From Euglena gracilis (lineage: Eukaryota; Euglenida; Euglenophyceae; Euglenales): a stretch of 64,000 nt of DNA. The stretch lies in contig CP154955.1 of NCBI GenBank assembly GCA_039621445.1, positions 19,510,691 through 19,574,690 on the forward strand, read 5' to 3'. The notes under the pieces are model-generated. The model worked only from the letters and a program-made list of their open reading frames with translations, was not told where the DNA came from and did no database searches. Each line of letters starts with the position of its first letter. Position 1 is the first letter of the stretch. Both the position numbers and the translations under genes were made by a program. This document shows positions 1-64,000 of this stretch, piece after piece.

Positions 1-72
1 AATCCCAAGCAGACAGTCTGCAAAAGACAGAAGTTGGTGAAGACAAACCAACCTGGCCTGTGGCGCTCTCAG

Positions 73-21192
<21,120 letters not shown>

Positions 21193-21226
21193 CCCTCCCC
21201 AAGCCACGAAGAAAAAGGAATTATTA

Positions 21227-21285
21227 TTGTTATTACTATTACATATTATTATTATTACTATTACATATTATTATTATTATTATTA

Positions 21286-21359
<74 letters not shown>

Positions 21360-21373
21360 TTATTATTATTATT
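21227..21373. repeat. TTA trinucleotide array
   Basis: ATT/TTA units starting about 35 bases after the gene 1 stop codon, probably within or beside its 3' untranslated region. Confidence 0.97.
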
Positions 21374-21738
21374 ATCATTATCGGCAGAGCGCTGTCTCGG
21401 CATTTGACGTCTTTCCCAACTCCAATTGATCAGCCTTGGGGTTTCGATGAGCACCATTGATGGTTTGTGGGGAAAGTTTTTGATTTTTTTTTGCTCATAA
21501 AAAAGCATACCAGCATGCCAGGGTACCGGGGGGATTGGCAAGGACCAAAAGTTGAAATGAAGTGCGGGCGGAACGAAATCCCGCCAAGTTTTCTATTTTT
21601 TCGACGATTTTGGCCGAGATTGCCAAACAAAATCCCACCAAGTTTTTCTGCCATTACCACCAAAATTTTACATCTCCGGTGTTTAATCCAATTTTCTTTA
21701 GCACCCAATTACCCCCACTCCCACCCGTATTCCGATGA

Positions 21739-21936
<198 letters not shown>

Positions 21937-23168
21937 ATAGCAGTGAGCAGAGGTAAAGGGGGAAAACACGGGGTGAAAGAATGGGATAATGTGTGTAGTA
22001 ATGCATGCATTCATGCCAAACTGAACAGTCAACAACAACAGGGGAAAGTGAACCCACAACAAGGGGAAGTGAACCCTCCCCACCCCAGTTGACCACCCTT
22101 GGCTTTTGGAATCAACATGCCCCCCCCCCCCCGAAACTTGGTCCTGGCCTGCTGCAGCCATCGGGCCAATGAGCCGGGGGGGGGACAGTTCCAATCACAA
22201 ACGATGCAGTGAAACCTGGCCGGAGATGCCAACGGATCACCAGGATTGGCTAGACCCCTCCCACATCTTATTTCCCCCTTCCCAATGATCATTGTCGCGC
22301 TGCGTCTATGTCGTCTTTCTGTTTTGCCCCAGAGATGCAGAAGTTCTCAATCGCCACCTGGGATTCGCATGTGATGCTGGAGGCCTCCTTTCGCTTCACA
22401 TTCCCATTCCTGTCAAGAAGATTTTCCTGGGTTCTTGATCTTTCGTTCCTTTTTCTGCATCTCCTCCTCTTGTTTTCATTTTATTATTTTATTATTATTT
22501 ATATTATATTTTATATATGTATTTTTTATTTTTAATTGTTATTTTTATTTTATTAATTATTAGTATTATTTTATTTTTGTTTTTGTTTTATTATTTGTAT
22601 TTTATTTTTATTTGTTATTTGTCTTTTGTTTCATTCTTGTTATTTGCTTTTTTATTTGTTTTTGTCGCATTTTGGCATCCTTTTGGATATGCCGCCATGC
22701 AACCATGTGCCTGGGCAAAGCAACCCCTCCCCGCAGCCTTCCAATCTCCCCATTGCCAGACCCCCCTCCCCCCGTTGGATATCAGAGGGGCCCTCCGTCC
22801 CCATGATCAAGTCCATCGGCAACTACAGTATGGTGCCGCCCACGGCCCGCCCACACGCCGCCCCCCCCCCCCCCGGCCGGGTGGGCGGGCCCATCGGAGG
22901 GTGCCCGTTGCCATCCGGCTGCAGTCAGACGGGAGGGCGAGGGCCGAGGGTGTTTTATCTCTTTTAATCGATTCCGCCGAGAGGCTCGGCAGATGCACGG
23001 CCAAACCCATCCAGGGAGTAGAGGTTGGATGCGTGGATGAGCACGCTGGCGCAATCCCGTGCGTCCTTCAATTCTTGGCGTTGCTCGTGTTCACAGTCCG
23101 GGCGCCTGGCTAGTTGGGGGGTCATTGCACTTGATAAGAGTCAGGGCGAGCGGCGGACCATGGTGTAG

Positions 23169-46260
<23,092 letters not shown>

Positions 46261-49200
46261 CGGCCGCACAGCACCCGCACAGCCCGGCCCCCATCCAACG
46301 ACCCATCACTCCCCAAGCCTGCACCACTGGGGCCGCCACAGCACTGCGGCCACACCTTTGTTGGCGCTCGGGCGTGCCGGTGTTGATGGGGGTCGCTTGC
46401 CACCACGCCATCCCTTTTGGCCCTCCTGACCTCGGACCCCCCACCTCTCCTCCTCCTCTTCCTCCAACCTCTGCTCCTCTGCCTCCTCCTCCTCTGCCAT
46501 CATTGCTGCAGCCTCTGAAAACACACCATATGTCTCCATTCGCCCCCGTTGGTCAGCGTCTCCGCAGCATCATTGGTATTTGCAGCACAGGGGTTCAAAT
46601 TAGATTGGGGTTGGGGTGGCTGCGATTTTAAGCGTTGATTTCTTCTGTCCTGCTGTGTGAAGAGCGGTCAGGGTATCGTGCATACCAAGTTTAGAAAAGT
46701 TCAGAAAAGAACTTTTACAAAAGAACTGGTTTAGAAAAGAAGGGGGTATATTGTTGCGCTGAAATGGCCGGCAGGTGACTGGTTCTCAGGGTTTACAGCG
46801 GGCCAGGGGGCTTTGGTGAAATGGCGCTCTGCTGTGCATTTTCTTTTGCCCAAAGCCCCTGCAGTGAGCGATTTGTGTTGGATTTTGATGAGTATTTATT
46901 GGCATGATTGATCAGTGCTGATTGGTATGAGGAGATTCATCGTAATGTATTTTCTGCCCATTGTGGAGAGATGCCGAAAAGATTATCATTTATCCATTTG
47001 AATCGCTGTATTTGAGCGACTGACATGCTGAGTTATTCAGAATGAAGAAAAAGAATCCCAAAAGGCACCCCAAAAAAGAATTGTTTGTGGAGGAGTCCAC
47101 GGGAGGGTGCCCATCCTACCCACAGCAGGCGCTCTTTGTCTTTCAATGAAGTCCTGGGGTGGCAGGTTGTCTCCATCCTGAGGGTCCCAATGCGAGCATG
47201 GCTGCTGCGCCGAAGCGCCGGAGCCCTCTTGTGCGGTGTGCAAAGTTCAAACCCACAATGTGTGGAATTTATTGGCTTTCTGGTGAAATGGTGAAAGACA
47301 AAATTTTGAAAACATCCCGACAACACAATATATTCAGCCATTTCAGCTGTAATGAGCAGAAAGTGGCACACTGCTGATAGTTCGGAAATTTTTCGAATAT
47401 TTATATTTATTTGCCAGATTTAGTGTCAATCCCCCCGTAGCACACAAAGTGTATTTCCTCTCTCTCTCCTGATTTGCGGCGAGAGGGGCAGAGATCCTGG
47501 TTGTATTCTAGAAAGCTACTTTTTTCCAGGATGCTAACCCTAAGCCACCCATATGTATCTCACGCCGACCTGGGTGCGATTTGGGTGGGATAAAAAAAGC
47601 CTGGTACACGGCTATGCTGTGTTTTGGGGGGGGGGGGCTTCTGTCGTCGAAATGACAACTGATTTATTTTGCTCTGATAATTGCTTTTTGATGTTCTGCA
47701 ACAGGATGCAGGCAGCTCTCCTCTGCACCTCTCCTTTGTCAGGGCTGTGCATTTTTTATGGCCCTCGGAGGTGGTCAGCAATTGTCAGTCAATGGAGTCA
47801 GAGGGGTTGGGTGGGTAGTCCGAGACTTTTCCGCTGGCCGGGTATCAGCGGGGGGGGGGGGGGGTACAAATGCGTTTTTTTTTGCATTTTTTTTGTATTT
47901 TTCGATTTTGTGGAAATTTGCATTTTTTTTTGTGTGTGTGTGTTTTGTGTGTGTTTTTTTTTTTTTCTGGCAATTTTGTGATATTTACTGAAAGAAATTT
48001 CTGACTTTGAAAAATCCTGTTTTTTGGCTCCGTTTTTCCTCTAATTACTGAAATTTTTTTTATTTTTGTCTTTTTTGCATTTTTTGTCAACAAAATGCTG
48101 ATATTTATCATATTTTTCACCAGGAAAATTCTGGTGGAGCCGGAAATTTTCTAATTTCCTCTCCAGTGGAAAAGTGTACGTCTGGGGAGAGCTCCTAAAG
48201 GATTTTACATGAAATTTGGTTTTTTTTTGTTTTTTTGTTGTTTTGTGTTGCATTTTTTGAGGGTCTACGTTCCTCCCCCCCCGTGAGTATGGGCCCAGCT
48301 AGAAATTATCGAGTGACGTCGCGATGAGGTGAATGGTCAGGGATGGGAATGACGTTCTTGAAGGTTTTTGTGGGCGAGCCTGAAATTAAAAATTGAAGTG
48401 CGAAGGGCTCTCCAAGGGGTATTGCACGTGCATTGAAATATCAAAAAATTTTGTCTGCCAATGTTACAAGTTGATTTGCCGGAGATGCGCTACACATGCG
48501 AGCACATGCACGCACGCATACATATGGGCACGCACCACAATCACACGACCCCACCCCACGTCATGTTACCTCACGTCACATTTCACACATCACATCACGT
48601 CACATCACATCACATTCACATCAACATCACATCACGTCACATCACATCACATCACGTCACATCACATCACATTCACATCACACGTCACATCACGTCACAT
48701 CACATCACGTCACGTCACATCACATCACATCATATCACGTCACATCACATCACATCACATTACATCAATCACATCACATCACATCACCTCACATCACATC
48801 ACATCACGTCACATCACCTCACCTCACCTCACGTCACATCACGTCACATCACCTCACATCACATCACGTCACGTCACGTCACATCACATCACATCACATC
48901 ACGTCACGTCACATCACCTCACGTCACATCACGTCACATCACATCACATCACATCACGTCACATCACATCACATAACGTCACGTCACATCATCACGTCCC
49001 ACCGCCTCACACACATCACACATCACGTCACATCACATCACCTCACATCACACCACACATCACTCACATCACCTCACTCACATCATCACACATCACACAA
49101 TCACATCACATCACATCATCACATCACACACATCACCACATCACATCACATCACATCATCACACATCATCACATCATCACATCACCACATCACATCACAT

Positions 49201-49910
49201 CACATCACACCATCACATCACATCACATCACATACATCCCACCCGCCAATCCCAAGCGTGCCCCTGCCCCAGGCGGGGGCTATGGGGGGCGGGCCAGCCA
49301 GAAGTACGTGGATCTTTTGATTGGGTTTCTGCAAAAAAATGAATGGGTCTGCTTGCTGTAGTTCCATTGCCTCTGAGTCTTTCTTCTCTTCTATTGAGTT
49401 GAGTAAAGAGTCAGTTCCCATGTTTTTCAGGGTTCCCACTGCCGTTTTTTTTTTTCTGTTTCCATTCTCTTGGCATGTTTCCCTTCTCTTTGTATGCTTC
49501 CGTGGGCAGTTGCCTGCCTTTTTCAAACCTTTTTTTCGGAGTCAGTGGTCCGTGCCGCATATTCAATAAACCCCGCGCAGATCTGTACAGGAATCCCCGC
49601 AACCCTATAGACTCATGGGTTGTGGGTTGGGGGGGGGTCGACCCCCCACCACCCCTTTCCGTATTTCCAAGGCGCCGATTTTTAGGTTGCGGCCCCCCCC
49701 CCCCCACCCACCCACCCACCCACCCAGTGTTTAAAGCCCATCCAGGCATCTCCCGAGTGGGGGTGGGGGTGGAGTCACGCAAGGTCAGGGCTGTACGGGA
49801 AGGCCTGGTGGGGGGGGGGTCGACCTCTCCTACCCGGGAGGGGGGGGGGGGGGGCCGCCCCCCCCCCACCCCGCCCCCGCCCCACGACTTGGCCGCAAAA
49901 CGTTGAACAG
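46261..49910. other. Intergenic region and probable 5' part of gene 3
   Basis: Holds AT-rich unique sequence (46660-48480), an ATCAC-type pentanucleotide array (about 48555-49235), and a GC-homopolymer-rich stretch at 49580-49900. The 49911 exon enters in phase 1, so at least one coding exon with the start codon should be here. A candidate follows the AG at 49272 (open frame with GGRASQKYVDLLIG), but I cannot join it with confidence. Confidence 0.45.
48555..49235. repeat. ATCAC/GTCAC pentanucleotide array
   Basis: About 680 bases of CATCA units with frequent A-to-G change giving CGTCA. The same unit in the opposite orientation (GATGT) occurs at 45310-45475 and near 44740. Confidence 0.95.
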
Positions 49911-63764
<13,854 letters not shown>

Positions 63765-64000
63765 CCTCTCGCCCGGCCCGGCCGCCCCTGCCAGAGCCCG
63801 GCCGGTCAGTCCCCCCCTCCTCTGCCGGCTGCCGTGCAGAGCTGTCCTCCTGTGCCCGGGGTCGGCCCGGGTTTGGCCAGCCACGCATTGCCCTTCACGT
63901 TGTGGAGGCAGCCACCGGCAGCGCGGCCCACCGCCCGCCTCCCTGCGTCGCCCGTGCACCCAGCACGACGGCGTTGGTTGGGGCCAGGCCAAGCCTGCTT
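63765..64000. other. 3' flank of gene 3
   Basis: GC-rich sequence after the TGA at 63762-63764. No AATAAA signal and no convincing exon are seen; open frames on the minus strand here are by-products of high GC. Confidence 0.4.

Noticed and set aside
22804-22967. Possible first exon of gene 2 starting MIKSIGNYS
   Set aside because: The nearest donor leaves phase 1, while the next exon needs phase 0, and the downstream reading is a poly-C artefact.
48555-49235. CRISPR-like regular array
   Set aside because: Units are five bases long without unique spacers, and the context is eukaryotic.
49273-49360. Possible first coding exon of the kinase gene
   Set aside because: It has an acceptor-like cag and an open frame, but no start codon and no similarity to ADCK1 N-termini that I can see.
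48393-49361. 322-codon open frame of Thr-Ser-His repeats
   Set aside because: It is the translation of the ATCAC pentanucleotide array.

Overview
This is a 64 kb stretch of nuclear DNA from an intron-dense eukaryote. The gene architecture suggests a free-living protist or alga, but nothing in the window fixes the lineage. Exons are short (about 50-260 nt), GC-rich and bounded by AG acceptors. Introns and spacers are full of dinucleotide to pentanucleotide repeats, long G/C homopolymers and interspersed inverted-repeat elements. Long open frames running through TG/CA tracts are artefacts. I see no bacterial operons, rRNA, tRNA or CRISPR array.

Layout (all three genes on the + strand, head to tail). 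(1) 73-21192: the 3' part, about 30 exons and roughly 1,150 codons, of a large armadillo/HEAT-type helical-repeat protein whose 5' end lies outside the window. (2) About 23169-46260: a second, smaller helical-repeat protein (about 430 codons recognised, 5' end not resolved). One of its introns carries a 2.7 kb transposable element inserted exactly at a splice acceptor. (3) About 49911-63764: an ABC1/UbiB-family atypical kinase of the ADCK1 type, reconstructed over 16 exons with the KxGQ, VAVK, HCDPHPGN and DHG motifs. The first coding exon was not found.

The protein-coding content is ordinary. The accessory layer is the interesting part. At least six introns appear to use GC instead of GT at the 5' splice site, several fixed by reading-frame phase or by conserved kinase sequence. 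Three families of short non-autonomous elements have matching 8-bp target duplications and CAGG- or CATA-type ends, as in hAT transposons. A separate TIR element (41359-44089, 5-bp duplication AGCGG) duplicated the AG of a splice acceptor and so left the gene intact. It is studded with 18 copies of the palindrome TTGCGC-N4-GCGCAA and contains two nested foldbacks. A further set of repeats shares one architecture but each member uses its own short terminal word.

The three genes show no evident functional link. Two are helical-repeat scaffolds and one is a mitochondrial or plastid-type lipid-metabolism kinase. All coordinates were read by eye. Exon ends described as ambiguous are uncertain by a few to tens of bases.
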